Of a stretch of 64,000 nt of DNA, positions 42,685-51,025 are shown piece by piece. Source of the DNA: Caldisericum exile_A (GTDB taxonomy: Bacteria; Caldisericota; Caldisericia; Caldisericales; Caldisericaceae). The first letter of the stretch is position 1. Each line of letters opens with the position of its first letter. A program made the position numbers and the translations under genes. The notes under the pieces are model-generated. The model had not been told where the DNA came from and made no database searches. It saw nothing but the letters and a program-made list of their open reading frames with translations. The stretch covers positions 1-64,000 of the forward strand of contig NZ_JBLOBF010000005.1 of NCBI RefSeq assembly GCF_047785965.1, in the 5' to 3' direction.

Positions 42685-44369
42685 TTGGATTCATCTAAAA
42701 AAGATATTTTTACAATCCTCGTTGGTGGATCAGCAGGTAACGGGGTGAAAAAGATTGGTGCGGTTTTAAGTTCTTTCTTTTCAAACATGGGAAGATATGC
42801 CTTTGAAATGTAAGACTATCAGAGTCTAATTAAAGGTGGGCACAATTTTTGCGTTGTTTCTACATCAACAGAACCTATTTTAGCCACTATGAGAAAAAGG
42901 ATGTAATTGTTGCGTTAGATGAGAGAAGTTATAATAAGCACAAGGATGAGGCAATCAAAAATGGTGTTGTTGTGTATAATTCAGATCTTGTGGAAGAAGC
43001 CGAACAAAATCATATTGGCATTCCTCTTACAACTTTTGGAAGGAAGTATCCAAACCCAGAATTAAGGTTAGGTATCTCTGCATTATCAGTTCTTTTCGGT
43101 GTATTAGGTCTTTCAAAAGATGAACTTGCAAATCTCATAAAGGAAAATTTTAGAGATGTAGAAAATAATATTAGTTTTGCAAACGAAGTTTATGATTATT
43201 TTGTTTCGCAATTCAAGGGAGAACGTATTCAATTAGATAAAGGAAATAAGAGAATGCCTGTTGTATCTGGCAATGAAGCAATCCCTCTTGGTGCATATGC
43301 AGGTGGCCTTGATATGTTCTTTGCCTATCCTATGACTCCTGCTTCAACAATTTTGCATTTCCTTGCGGCACATACAAGGGATTTCGAGATTGGGGTAATG
43401 CATCCTGAAAATGAGATTGCGGTTATAAATATGGCAATAGGTGCTGCTTCTGTTGGTCTCAAAACAATGGTTGCTTCTTCTGGTGGAGGTTTTGCTCTTA
43501 TGGAGGAAGCTTTATCTTTAGCAGGTATGACAGAAACTCCAATTTTGGCTGTTTTATCATCAAGACCGGGTCCTTCAACGGGAGTGCCGACTTATACAGA
43601 ACAAGGTGACCTTTATTTTGCTTTGAACCAGGGGCATGGTGAATTTCCGAAAATTGTTTCATCACCAGGAACACATGAGGAGGCATTCTATCTTGCATCC
43701 GAACTTTTGTCTCTTGCATGGGAATTTCAAACCGTTTCCATTCTTTTAACAGAAAAACATCTTTCAGAGAGTAGAAAAACATTTGAAATTGACCTCGATA
43801 AAGCGAGTTTTGCGGATTATTTTAAGCATACAGATGGTGAATATCTTAGATATAAACTAACAGATTCTGGAGTATCGCCATTACTTTTTCCACCCTCCCA
43901 AAGTGTAATTAAGTTTTCAAGTTATGAGCATGATGAATACGGACTTTCAACAGAGGATCCAGAGATGATAACAAAGATGCACGATAAAAGATTTAGGAAG
44001 TATAACTCAATCATCGAGAAATTTAAAAGCCTGAAAACCGTTAATATTTATAATTCACATTTGGGTGATAATGCACCCATTATCTATACATATGGTTCAA
44101 CAACTATGTCTGTTCTTGAAGCGCTCAAATTTGGAAAAATTGAAGCAAGAGTTGTTCAACCGATTTACCTTGAGCCATTTCCTTCTTGGGAATTTAAACA
44201 ATTTAGTGGTGTGAAATCATGTGTTATAGAACAAAGCGTTATGGGATCCTTTGAAAAACTTCTTAAGGAGAAAACAGGCATTGAAGTTAATAGCCACATT
44301 AGGAAATATGACGGTAGGCCTTTTGAAGTTGAAAGCCTTGCAAAAGCAATAAAGGAGGCGTTATCATGA
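42685..44369 (+). pseudogene. korA: 2-oxoacid:ferredoxin oxidoreductase, fused gamma-alpha subunit, disrupted near the N-terminus
   Basis: From TTG 42685 the gamma-domain opening is clear (LVGGSAGNGVKKIGAVLS) but a TAA at 42811-42813 interrupts FEM-DYQSLIKGGHNF. The same frame continues correctly until about 42882-42888, where a one-base loss moves it into the frame of the remaining 500 codons (HYEKKDVIVALDERSY onward). The alpha domain is intact (GNEAIPLGAYAGGLDMFFAYPMTPAS; MVASSGGGFALMEEAL). Two independent lesions suggest a decaying gene, unless both are sequencing errors. A restart at TTG 42849 would make an alpha domain with a truncated gamma part. The beta gene overlaps its end by 4 bp. 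Confidence 0.7.
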
Positions 44370-45214
44370 GCGTAAGAGATGAGCTTACAACATATGAAGA
44401 AAATACATGGTGTCCTGGTTGTGGTAATTTTGGAATATTTACTGCATTTAAAGGTGCAATAAAGGAATTGGAGAATAGAGGCGTTAAGAAATCCCATGTT
44501 TTAATTACTGCAGGTATTGGTTGCCATGGAAAAATCTTTGATTATTTGAATTTGAGTGGATTTTACTCCCTTCATGGACGGGCCGTTGCTACAGCGCAAG
44601 GAATGAAATTAGGAAATCCTGACTTATATGTTGTAGCCTTTGTTGGAGATGGCGATGCAATGGGTGAGGGGCTTGAACATGTCCTTTTTGCAGCAAAAAG
44701 GAACGCTGATATTACAATAATAATGCATAATAACGGTGTATATGGGCTTACAACGGGGCAATTTACCCCTGTTTCACCAAAAGGTTTCAAAGGACCTTCA
44801 ACACCTTTTGGCTCGGTGGAAGAACCTCTCAATCCCATAAAATTGGTACTTGATTCTGGCGCTACATTTGTTGCAAGAGGATATTCTGCAAAAATAAAGG
44901 AATTGACGAATATTTTTGTTGAAGCAATACTTCACAAGGGATTTTCTTTTGTTGATGTGCTTCAACCATGCGTATCATTCAATGATACCTATGAACTTTA
45001 CAATAAAAATACATTCTTTGTAGATAAGATTGCAACTACAAAAGAAGAGGCAATTGAGATCTCAAATGTTCAAGATAAAATTCCTCTTGGTATATTTTAC
45101 AAGGAAGATAAGTCAGTTCATCATGAACTTCTTTTAGAGGGAAAAAATCTCTTTAAGGAAAGTTTAACAAAGGAAAAACGGCTTCAAAAGATTAGAGAAT
45201 TCCTTAATATATAA
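44366..45214 (+). CDS. korB: 2-oxoacid:ferredoxin oxidoreductase beta subunit
   Basis: This 282-residue thiamine-diphosphate subunit begins ENTWCPGCGNFGIFTAF with the cluster-ligand CPGC, has GDGDAMGEGLEHVLFAAKRNADITIIMHNNGVYGLTTGQ as cofactor motif and a third Cys region near VLQPCVSFND. It pairs with the alpha gene upstream to decarboxylate a 2-oxoacid and reduce ferredoxin. It is intact although the alpha partner is broken, so decay would be recent. A strong terminator follows. Confidence 0.88.
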   Translation: MSVRDELTTYEENTWCPGCGNFGIFTAFKGAIKELENRGVKKSHVLITAGIGCHGKIFDYLNLSGFYSLHGRAVATAQGMKLGNPDLYVVAFVGDGDAMGEGLEHVLFAAKRNADITIIMHNNGVYGLTTGQFTPVSPKGFKGPSTPFGSVEEPLNPIKLVLDSGATFVARGYSAKIKELTNIFVEAILHKGFSFVDVLQPCVSFNDTYELYNKNTFFVDKIATTKEEAIEISNVQDKIPLGIFYKEDKSVHHELLLEGKNLFKESLTKEKRLQKIREFLNI

Positions 45215-45238
45215 TAAAATCGTTCTATTGAAAAACTT

Positions 45239-45273
45239 TTAGGGCACAAAAGATTTGTGCCCTAATTTAAATT
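45239..45273 (+). terminator. Terminator after korB
   Basis: A perfect 12-bp stem: TTAGGGCACAAA (45239-45250), loop AGA, TTTGTGCCCTAA (45254-45265), then TTTAAATTT. Confidence 0.8.
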
Positions 45274-45369
45274 TCTACACAGCACAACAATTTTTTTTAT
45301 AATTCCTTCATAATTGTAACTAAAATATAAAATAGAATTAATAAAAAATATTACCTTTAGGAGGTTAAA

Positions 45370-46089
45370 ATGAAGAAAACATTCTTAGAAATTGGATCAA
45401 TAATATTGGCTATTATGATTATATTTACAGGTTGTAGCAGTGCAAATTTGAATAGCGAAGGCTATGTAAATAATAACCTACCAATCAATTCAACTGAGGT
45501 TTCGGTTTCGCATACAACGACAACACAAACAACTACTGACCTTACCAATATAGAAAAGGATGGAATTCTATACATAGTTGAAGAGGAGAAACTTGCTCAC
45601 GATGTATACTCATATCTATATGACTTATGGGGTTTAACAATATTCAAGAATATTCAAAGCTCTGAGCAAACTCACATGAACGAAGTTTTAGGACTTATTG
45701 AAAAGTATGGACTTGTTGTACCATCAACTCTTTATAAACAGGGAGTTTTTACAGACCCTCATCTTCAGCAGTTGTATAATGATTTAACCACACAAGGTTC
45801 TAAATCTATTGTTGATGCACTTAAGGTTGGTGCTCTTATAGAAGAAACCGATATTATTGACCTTAAATCTTATATTAATAATACAGACAAAAACGACATA
45901 AAAACTGTTTATACAAATCTTATGAATGGCTCAAAAAATCATCTTAGGGCTTTTGTTAGTCAACTGTCCTCAAATGGTATTAAATATGCCCCTGTTCTTC
46001 TTTCGGTTGAAGAGTATAACGCAATAGTTGGAACTTCAAATGGGAGTTCTAACGGTAAAGGAAATTTCGGTAAATCTGGAGGTCACTAA
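45370..46089 (+). CDS. DUF2202 (ferritin-like fold) lipoprotein
   Basis: A lipoprotein signal ends at FTGC (about residue 20). After a Ser/Thr linker the domain runs from DGILYIVEEEKLAHDVYSYLYDLWGL to the region with SSEQTHMNEVLGLIEKYG and NGSKNHLRAF, the Glu/His pattern of DUF2202 proteins with a ferritin-like helical fold. Metal binding is likely from those residues; the role is unknown. Good GGAGG before the ATG. Its stop overlaps the start of the DUF4405-like gene by 1 bp. Confidence 0.78.
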   Translation: MKKTFLEIGSIILAIMIIFTGCSSANLNSEGYVNNNLPINSTEVSVSHTTTTQTTTDLTNIEKDGILYIVEEEKLAHDVYSYLYDLWGLTIFKNIQSSEQTHMNEVLGLIEKYGLVVPSTLYKQGVFTDPHLQQLYNDLTTQGSKSIVDALKVGALIEETDIIDLKSYINNTDKNDIKTVYTNLMNGSKNHLRAFVSQLSSNGIKYAPVLLSVEEYNAIVGTSNGSSNGKGNFGKSGGH

Positions 46090-46399
46090 TGGAAACAAGA
46101 AGGAGAATTCTTAATATAAACCTTCTTATAGTAAAAATTAAAGCAATACTTTCGACTCTTATTCTCCTTCTTTTTATACCTGTCACTTTTTCTGGGATTG
46201 GTCTTTACTTTGCACCTTCAGGTAGAATTGCAAAAATAACCAATTGGACTTTTTTAGGCTTTTCAAAGGAAAGTCTTGAGGCTATGCATAATGTTCCTGG
46301 AATGGTTTTGGAGCTCTTGTTGTTATACATCTTTTACTAAACTTTAAAATTTACAAAAATGAGATAATTTGTTTAATAAGGACAAAAACTTATATATAA
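46089..46399 (+). pseudogene. DUF4405-like membrane protein, frameshifted
   Basis: The first 75 codons match a small two-to-three-helix family (GIGLYFAPSG, WTFLGFSKESLEAMHNVPGM). In frame it ends abruptly at 46340. One base later the sequence continues VVIHLLLNFKIYKNEI, which restores the conserved second histidine and usual ending, closing at 46397-46399. A one-base loss near 46311-46322 explains this. Either the gene is broken in this strain or the base call is wrong. It is translationally coupled to the DUF2202 gene. Confidence 0.55.
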
Positions 46400-46420
46400 G
46401 AAACTAAAAGATTTTTATTA

Positions 46421-46452
46421 GGCTCGATTTATAGAATCGAGCCCTGTTTTTA
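46421..46452 (+). terminator. Terminator
   Basis: A perfect 9-bp stem: GGCTCGATT (46421-46429), TATAG, AATCGAGCC (46435-46443), then CTGTTTTTAT. Confidence 0.85.
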
Positions 46453-46554
46453 TAAATAGGTTTTTTCTAATAATGCTCTTTAAAAAAGAAAAATTTTTTA
46501 ACTTTATGGAACTTTTTTGAAATTGCCTGTATCTAATTAGTGGAGGTGAAGGAA

Positions 46555-47283
46555 ATGAATAAAAAATTATTAGTATTATTTGTAGTAATTGCGATTTTGA
46601 CAGTTGTTTTTATTGGTGGAAGAACCCTTCCGAAGGGTTTTGCAACTGCTGATTCTGATCCTATGAACCACACAATTTCTGTGACAGGGGAAGGTTATGT
46701 TGAAGTTGTGCCAGATGTTTCTTACCTTAATTTTGGAGTCTTCTTTGAAGATCCAGATCCAGCAAAAGCAATGGATGGACTTGCAATAAAGGCAAATGGA
46801 ATTATGGATATCCTTTTGAAGCAAGGTATTGCAAAGGAGAAAATTAAAACAACAAATCTAAATCTCTCTCCTATTTATTCATACAATCCACAAACAGGCA
46901 AATCAACTCTTGAAGGCTATAGAGCATCTGAAAACTTTCTTGTTGAAACAAAGATAGAAGAAGTAGGTAGAATTCTAAGCGCCATTGTAAAAGCAGGTGT
47001 TAACGATATTGGTGGTATTTCTTTTGATGTCTCAAACAAAGAGGATCTTAAACTTAAAGCAATCGAGAATGCTATGCAAAATGCACGTGCAAAGGCTGAC
47101 GCATCGTTAAAGAACACAAACTACAAAGTTACAGGTATTAAGTCTATTTCTATTGAATCTATAAATTATCCTCAGCCTATCTTTAAATCATTTATGGCAG
47201 GACAATCTGAAACTAATGTACCCGTCCAAGGCGGAACATTAAAGGTAAATGCTAATGTGCAGGTTGTATTTACGTTTGACTAA
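46555..47283 (+). CDS. SIMPL (DUF541) domain secreted protein
   Basis: The ATG at 46555 follows GGAGGTGAAGG. The product (242 residues) has a signal or anchor helix (1-22) and a SIMPL domain starting HTISVTGEGYVEVVPDVSYLNFGVF, with TTNLNLSPIYSYNPQTGKSTLEGYRASENFLV and the AMQNARAKADASLK helix. SIMPL proteins form periplasmic oligomers of unclear function. It is a single-gene unit with its own terminator. Confidence 0.85.
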   Translation: MNKKLLVLFVVIAILTVVFIGGRTLPKGFATADSDPMNHTISVTGEGYVEVVPDVSYLNFGVFFEDPDPAKAMDGLAIKANGIMDILLKQGIAKEKIKTTNLNLSPIYSYNPQTGKSTLEGYRASENFLVETKIEEVGRILSAIVKAGVNDIGGISFDVSNKEDLKLKAIENAMQNARAKADASLKNTNYKVTGIKSISIESINYPQPIFKSFMAGQSETNVPVQGGTLKVNANVQVVFTFD

Positions 47284-47300
47284 AATTTAGGAATTTTTTT

Positions 47301-47327
47301 AAAGCCGGATTTCTATCCGGCTTTTTT
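47301..47327. terminator. Bidirectional terminator
   Basis: AAAGCCGGAT (47301-47310), loop TTCT, ATCCGGCTTT (47315-47324), T-run on the plus side and A-run (T-run for minus) on the left. The minus-strand DUF4388 gene ends inside the stem, which encodes its last residues and stop. Confidence 0.85.
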
Positions 47328-47846
47328 AATTTTTACGAGGTTAAGTTCTATAAATGTCTTTAATTTCTTTAAAAACGTTATATAATCGATGTTTTCCTCT
47401 TTAAGTATTAAAGCAACAGGCATTCCTTTTCCGAGCTTACTTAAAAACTTTAAGTCACTTCCCGATATTGAAATAGATTCAAGATTTGTTTCGTGAGATA
47501 ACTCAAATTCAGTATCATCAAAGATCTTGCTATTTAAGTCTGAAAGTTCTTCTTTTATTTTTAGTCCTTCTGTAATTAGGTCAAAAAATGGTTTTGAGAT
47601 TGTTATATATTTAGAGTTTAACATATCTTTGAATTCAAATGTGCCTTTTGCTTCGATGAAAGCTTCAAAAAGGGCATTTATTCCACGTTCATAGTGAGGA
47701 GAAAATGCATGGTATATGCTGTCTTTGTTAATATAAATTCCATACTGTCCGTGAGCGCCTTGAATATCAATTCTTCCAAATTTTTTCGATTGGTTTATAG
47801 CCTGCAGGAGTTCTTCAAGCGAAAAACTTTCGAGAGAACCTTTCAT
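47313..47846 (-). CDS. DUF4388 (PATAN-like) domain protein
   Basis: The 177-residue protein starts MKGSLESFSLEELLQAINQSKKFGRIDI, the classic opening of DUF4388/PATAN modules, and includes GQYGIYINKDSIYHA and GTFEF. Such modules usually mediate protein contacts in signalling systems. The C-terminal third is unassigned. It starts 9 bp after the stop of the free glycyl-radical-domain gene, so the two are one operon; any functional link is unknown. Confidence 0.75.
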   Translation of the reverse strand: MKGSLESFSLEELLQAINQSKKFGRIDIQGAHGQYGIYINKDSIYHAFSPHYERGINALFEAFIEAKGTFEFKDMLNSKYITISKPFFDLITEGLKIKEELSDLNSKIFDDTEFELSHETNLESISISGSDLKFLSKLGKGMPVALILKEENIDYITFLKKLKTFIELNLVKIKKAG

Positions 47847-47855
47847 TAGACTCTT

Positions 47856-48053
47856 TTATGCCTCTTTTGAGTCCTCTATCTTGAAACGCCTTCTTTCTTT
47901 AAATTCTTCCCTTTTTCCGTTATTCCAATGCTGTACGGGTCTTAAATAACCAACAGGTCTTGACCAAATTTCACAACGAGTCCTTAACTCTTCTCTAATG
48001 ATAGTGCCATCTTCAAGAACAAGGTCACCTTCTCTTAACACTTTCTCTTCCAT
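47856..48053 (-). CDS. Free-standing glycyl-radical domain of class III ribonucleotide reductase
   Basis: These 65 residues match the extreme C-terminus of NrdD proteins: RCEIWSRPVGYLRPV then QHWNNGKREEFKERRRF, with the expected radical glycine at position 35. The N-terminal 24 residues (MEEKVLREGDLVLEDGTIIR) are not part of usual NrdD. The ATG has AAGGAGG upstream and a TATAAT at 48078-48073. The NrdD protein at 51026-53089 lacks precisely this segment, so this protein probably completes it in trans. An alternative is a spare radical subunit like YfiD for pyruvate formate-lyase. Confidence 0.85.
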   Translation of the reverse strand: MEEKVLREGDLVLEDGTIIREELRTRCEIWSRPVGYLRPVQHWNNGKREEFKERRRFKIEDSKEA

Positions 48054-48072
48054 CTCTTCCTCCTTCTTTTAA

Positions 48073-48078
48073 ATTATA
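48073..48078 (-). promoter_or_regulatory. -10 element of the glycyl-radical-domain operon
   Basis: TATAAT on the minus strand, about 20 nt before the ATG at 48053; no clear -35. Confidence 0.4.
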
Positions 48079-48188
48079 TACAGAAATGTAAAAAAAGAAA
48101 AAATTTTTTAATCATTTAAAAAATTCTTATAAAAAGTATATAATACTAATGAAAATACAAAATTTATGAAAGGAAGGGGGTAGTGAAA

Positions 48189-50273
48189 ATGAAGAAGTTT
48201 ATTTCGGTTTTTGTAGTACTGTTTTTACTTGTCACGTTTATTCCAGCTCTTCCCAAACAACAGTTTGCAAATGCTACAACCTATGGTAATGTTGATTTAG
48301 ATGTACTTGTAGAAAGGGGTGTTCTTCAGGGTTATCCTGATCAAAGTCTTCATCTTGAGCGCACTCTTACAAGAGCTGAATTTGCCAAAATGATAGTAAA
48401 GGCATTTCCTTACGACTTTATCCCATGGTTTAACCTTTCGAAGTATACCTTTAAGGACACACCAAAAGATTTCTGGGCATCTCCTTACATTGAAACACTT
48501 GCAAGGGCAAAGGTCTTTATGGGGTATCCAGATGGCACATTTAAACCAAACAGTCCTATTACACTTGATGAAGCGGTTTTGGTTCTTTCAAGGGCTCTTA
48601 AGATTACAAATCCACAAGCAGAAAATGTGATCTCAAATTTCAAAGATGCAAATATGCTTCTTCCTGAGGCAAAAGATTTTGTAAATTACTTTGTAAAAAT
48701 GGGATTTTATAAACCTACAGGTGATACACTTGGTGCAGGAAAACCAATAACAAGAGAGGCGTTTGCGCATATGCTTGCATCTTCAAGATTCCCTGTTATA
48801 ACAATACTACATACAAATGACTTCCATATGTATTTACTTGGTTCAACCGATAAAGACAAGAAACCTATTGGTGGAAGCGCAAGGATTTATACAGTTGTTA
48901 AAGAGGAAAGAGCATATAATCCGGATAGAACACTTCTTGTTGATGCAGGAGATGCAATTGGCGGTGGTCCTCCAATTGGAGCGTTCTTCTACGGGAAGGA
49001 CGTAATTGAGGTTTACAATGCAATGGGTTATAACTATGCAACATTTGGGAACCATGAATTTGATTGGGGAAAAGATGTCCTTGCAGAAAGGGTATCAGAG
49101 GCAAAATACACATACATCTGCTCCAATGTCATTGATACAAAAACAAATTCTACTTTTATGAGCAAACCCTATGATATAAAGTCTTTTGGCTTTGTAAAGC
49201 TTGGTCTCTTTGGGCTTGAAAATCCACAACTTCCAATACTTGTTAATCCAAACGGGCTTCAAGGACTTGAGATTCTTGACCCAGTAAAGACTGCAACAAA
49301 TGTTGTTTCAACATTAAAAGATAATTCAAACTTCATAGTGCTTCTTTCACATCTTGGGTATTCTGCAACAGACTATTACACTGGTGATATTGGTGACGTG
49401 CAACTTGCAAGCAAGGTCAACGGAATAAACCTTATCATTGGTGGGCATACTCACACGGTTCTTGATAAGCCAACGATTGTAAATGGGACATACATTGTTC
49501 AGACGGGTTCATATGGAAACAATCTTGGTGAAGTCAAACTCTATTTCGAGGCAAAAGCCGATTCGGTAAGGCTTGCAAAAATTGACTACAAATTAATTCC
49601 AATCAATGGCGATATTAAAGAGGATGAGGGAATTCTCTCAATTATTAAACCCTATAACGATGAAGTAAGTAAGAAGATGTCAGAGGTAATTGGTGAAGCA
49701 CTTGTGGATCTTGACGGTTCAAGACCAAATATAAGAATTAAGGAAACAAACCTTGGCGATTTCATTGCGGATTGGATGAGAGAAATTTCAAGTGCGGATA
49801 TTGCAATTACAAATGGCGGTGGCATTAGAGCCTCTATTCCTAAAGGACCCATAAGTGTTGGGACGATCTATACCGTGCTTCCTTTCGATAATCTTATAGT
49901 GATGCTTGATTTGAAAGGCTCCGATGTTCTTGCGGCACTTGAAAATGGGTATTCACAAGTTGAAGCACAAGCTGGAAGATTTGCACAAATTTCAGGGATA
50001 CGAGTAAAAGTAGATCTTACAAAGAAGCCTGGAAGTAGAGTTGTTGAAGCAAAACTTTTAGACGGCACACCTATTGATCCAAACAAAGTTTACAAAGTGG
50101 CAACAAATGACTTTATGGCAGCAGGTGGAGATGGCTATACTGTGTTTAAGAATGCGCTTTCCATTAAAATTGTAACTGGAAATTATATGAGAGATGATCT
50201 TGTAAACTACATTAAAGCACATCCAAAGGTGTATAAAGAAGTTGACGGAAGAATAACATTTGTAACACCATAA
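48189..50273 (+). CDS. SLH-anchored 5'-nucleotidase / cyclic phosphodiesterase
   Basis: A signal peptide (about 1-28) precedes S-layer-homology repeats (about 32-200: TRAEFAKMIVKAF; FKDTPKDFWASPYIETLARAKVFMGYPDGTFKPN). A calcineurin-like domain follows with the metal motifs TILHTNDFH, VDAGDAIGG, FGNHEFDWG, LLSHLGYS and GGHTHT, and a 5'-nucleotidase C-terminal domain (NLGDFIADWMRE, TNGGGIRASI, ATNDFMAAGGDGY). It would release nucleosides at the cell surface. I prefer the ATG at 48189 over GTG 48183 because of spacing from the AGGAAGGGGG site; the product is then 694 residues. Confidence 0.88.
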   Translation: MKKFISVFVVLFLLVTFIPALPKQQFANATTYGNVDLDVLVERGVLQGYPDQSLHLERTLTRAEFAKMIVKAFPYDFIPWFNLSKYTFKDTPKDFWASPYIETLARAKVFMGYPDGTFKPNSPITLDEAVLVLSRALKITNPQAENVISNFKDANMLLPEAKDFVNYFVKMGFYKPTGDTLGAGKPITREAFAHMLASSRFPVITILHTNDFHMYLLGSTDKDKKPIGGSARIYTVVKEERAYNPDRTLLVDAGDAIGGGPPIGAFFYGKDVIEVYNAMGYNYATFGNHEFDWGKDVLAERVSEAKYTYICSNVIDTKTNSTFMSKPYDIKSFGFVKLGLFGLENPQLPILVNPNGLQGLEILDPVKTATNVVSTLKDNSNFIVLLSHLGYSATDYYTGDIGDVQLASKVNGINLIIGGHTHTVLDKPTIVNGTYIVQTGSYGNNLGEVKLYFEAKADSVRLAKIDYKLIPINGDIKEDEGILSIIKPYNDEVSKKMSEVIGEALVDLDGSRPNIRIKETNLGDFIADWMREISSADIAITNGGGIRASIPKGPISVGTIYTVLPFDNLIVMLDLKGSDVLAALENGYSQVEAQAGRFAQISGIRVKVDLTKKPGSRVVEAKLLDGTPIDPNKVYKVATNDFMAAGGDGYTVFKNALSIKIVTGNYMRDDLVNYIKAHPKVYKEVDGRITFVTP

Positions 50274-50292
50274 GAAACTTTATATAAATATC

Positions 50293-50318
50293 AAAAGGGG
50301 GCTCATGAGCCCCCTTTT
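50293..50318. terminator. Bidirectional terminator between the 5'-nucleotidase and thyX
   Basis: A perfect 26-bp palindrome with AAAAGGGGGCTC and GAGCCCCCTTTT arms around AT. It serves both convergent genes. Confidence 0.88.
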
Positions 50319-50339
50319 AAAGTTTTTATGAGTAGCTAC

Positions 50340-50966
50340 TCACTCGAAATACTTTATATTTTCTTCATTAAAGATATTTGGTGCAATTGAGGAAACCTGC
50401 TTAAACATTTCCTCAGCCATTGCTCTTATCTCCCACTGAGCGTGTGGATCAAGGCGAAGTTTAAAAAAGTGCATTAATTCTCTTGCATTTGCAGTTGCAA
50501 CCATTTTGGTTTCTGTTGCATTAGGCAGAACAAATCTTGCATCTTCCTCAGGAATTTTTAATAAGAGAAGTTTTTTGTATGATTCTTCTATTAACTCTAA
50601 AGTTTTTTTAAACACTTCAAGTGCATCAGAATTATTCTTGATTGATGGAGGAATTATAAATGTTGGGTTGTCGTATTTCACATATCTTTGAGATTGCTGT
50701 GTAAATGAAAAAAATCTATGCCTTACAAATTGATGTGAACAAGATCGTGAGATGCCCTCAATTACAAATGTGAAACTTATATGCTCAAACACAGAAAAAT
50801 GCCCCAATTTCAGTGCAAGGTTTATGAGGTGCACGATGTCTTCGCTTTTGAGATTTAAATCTTTTACGGAACCCTGATAGCGAGACTGCCTCATTGCAGT
50901 CGCAACAGTTATTTCCGGATTAGGAGTATAGTTAATAAGAGTAACAGATACCCTGCCCTCAAGCAC
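50340..50966 (-). CDS. thyX: Flavin-dependent thymidylate synthase
   Basis: The 208-residue protein has the ThyX signature RHRFFSFTQQSQRY, HFSVFEHISFTF upstream and ARELMHFFKLRLDPHAQWEIR downstream. It makes dTMP from dUMP with FADH2 and methylene-tetrahydrofolate. The start is GTG. It lies 59 bp downstream of nrdD on the same strand, so the two deoxynucleotide enzymes are likely co-transcribed. Confidence 0.93.
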   Translation of the reverse strand: MLEGRVSVTLINYTPNPEITVATAMRQSRYQGSVKDLNLKSEDIVHLINLALKLGHFSVFEHISFTFVIEGISRSCSHQFVRHRFFSFTQQSQRYVKYDNPTFIIPPSIKNNSDALEVFKKTLELIEESYKKLLLLKIPEEDARFVLPNATETKMVATANARELMHFFKLRLDPHAQWEIRAMAEEMFKQVSSIAPNIFNEENIKYFE

Positions 50967-51025
50967 AGAACACCCCCAAATCTTCAGTTTTTAAAAATAC
51001 TCTAAAAACTATTTGCATCTACTTT

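Noticed and set aside
42811..42813. Recoded stop (selenocysteine or pyrrolysine) in korA
   Set aside because: The codon is TAA, which is not used for either residue, and a second frameshift lies downstream.
42882..42888. Programmed frameshift in korA
   Set aside because: No slippery run or following structure is apparent, and the upstream TAA would stop translation first.
50967..51025. NrdD radical segment lost only through a frameshift at its 3' end
   Set aside because: The 59 bp before thyX contain no RxxGY-type sequence in any frame, so the segment is really absent here.
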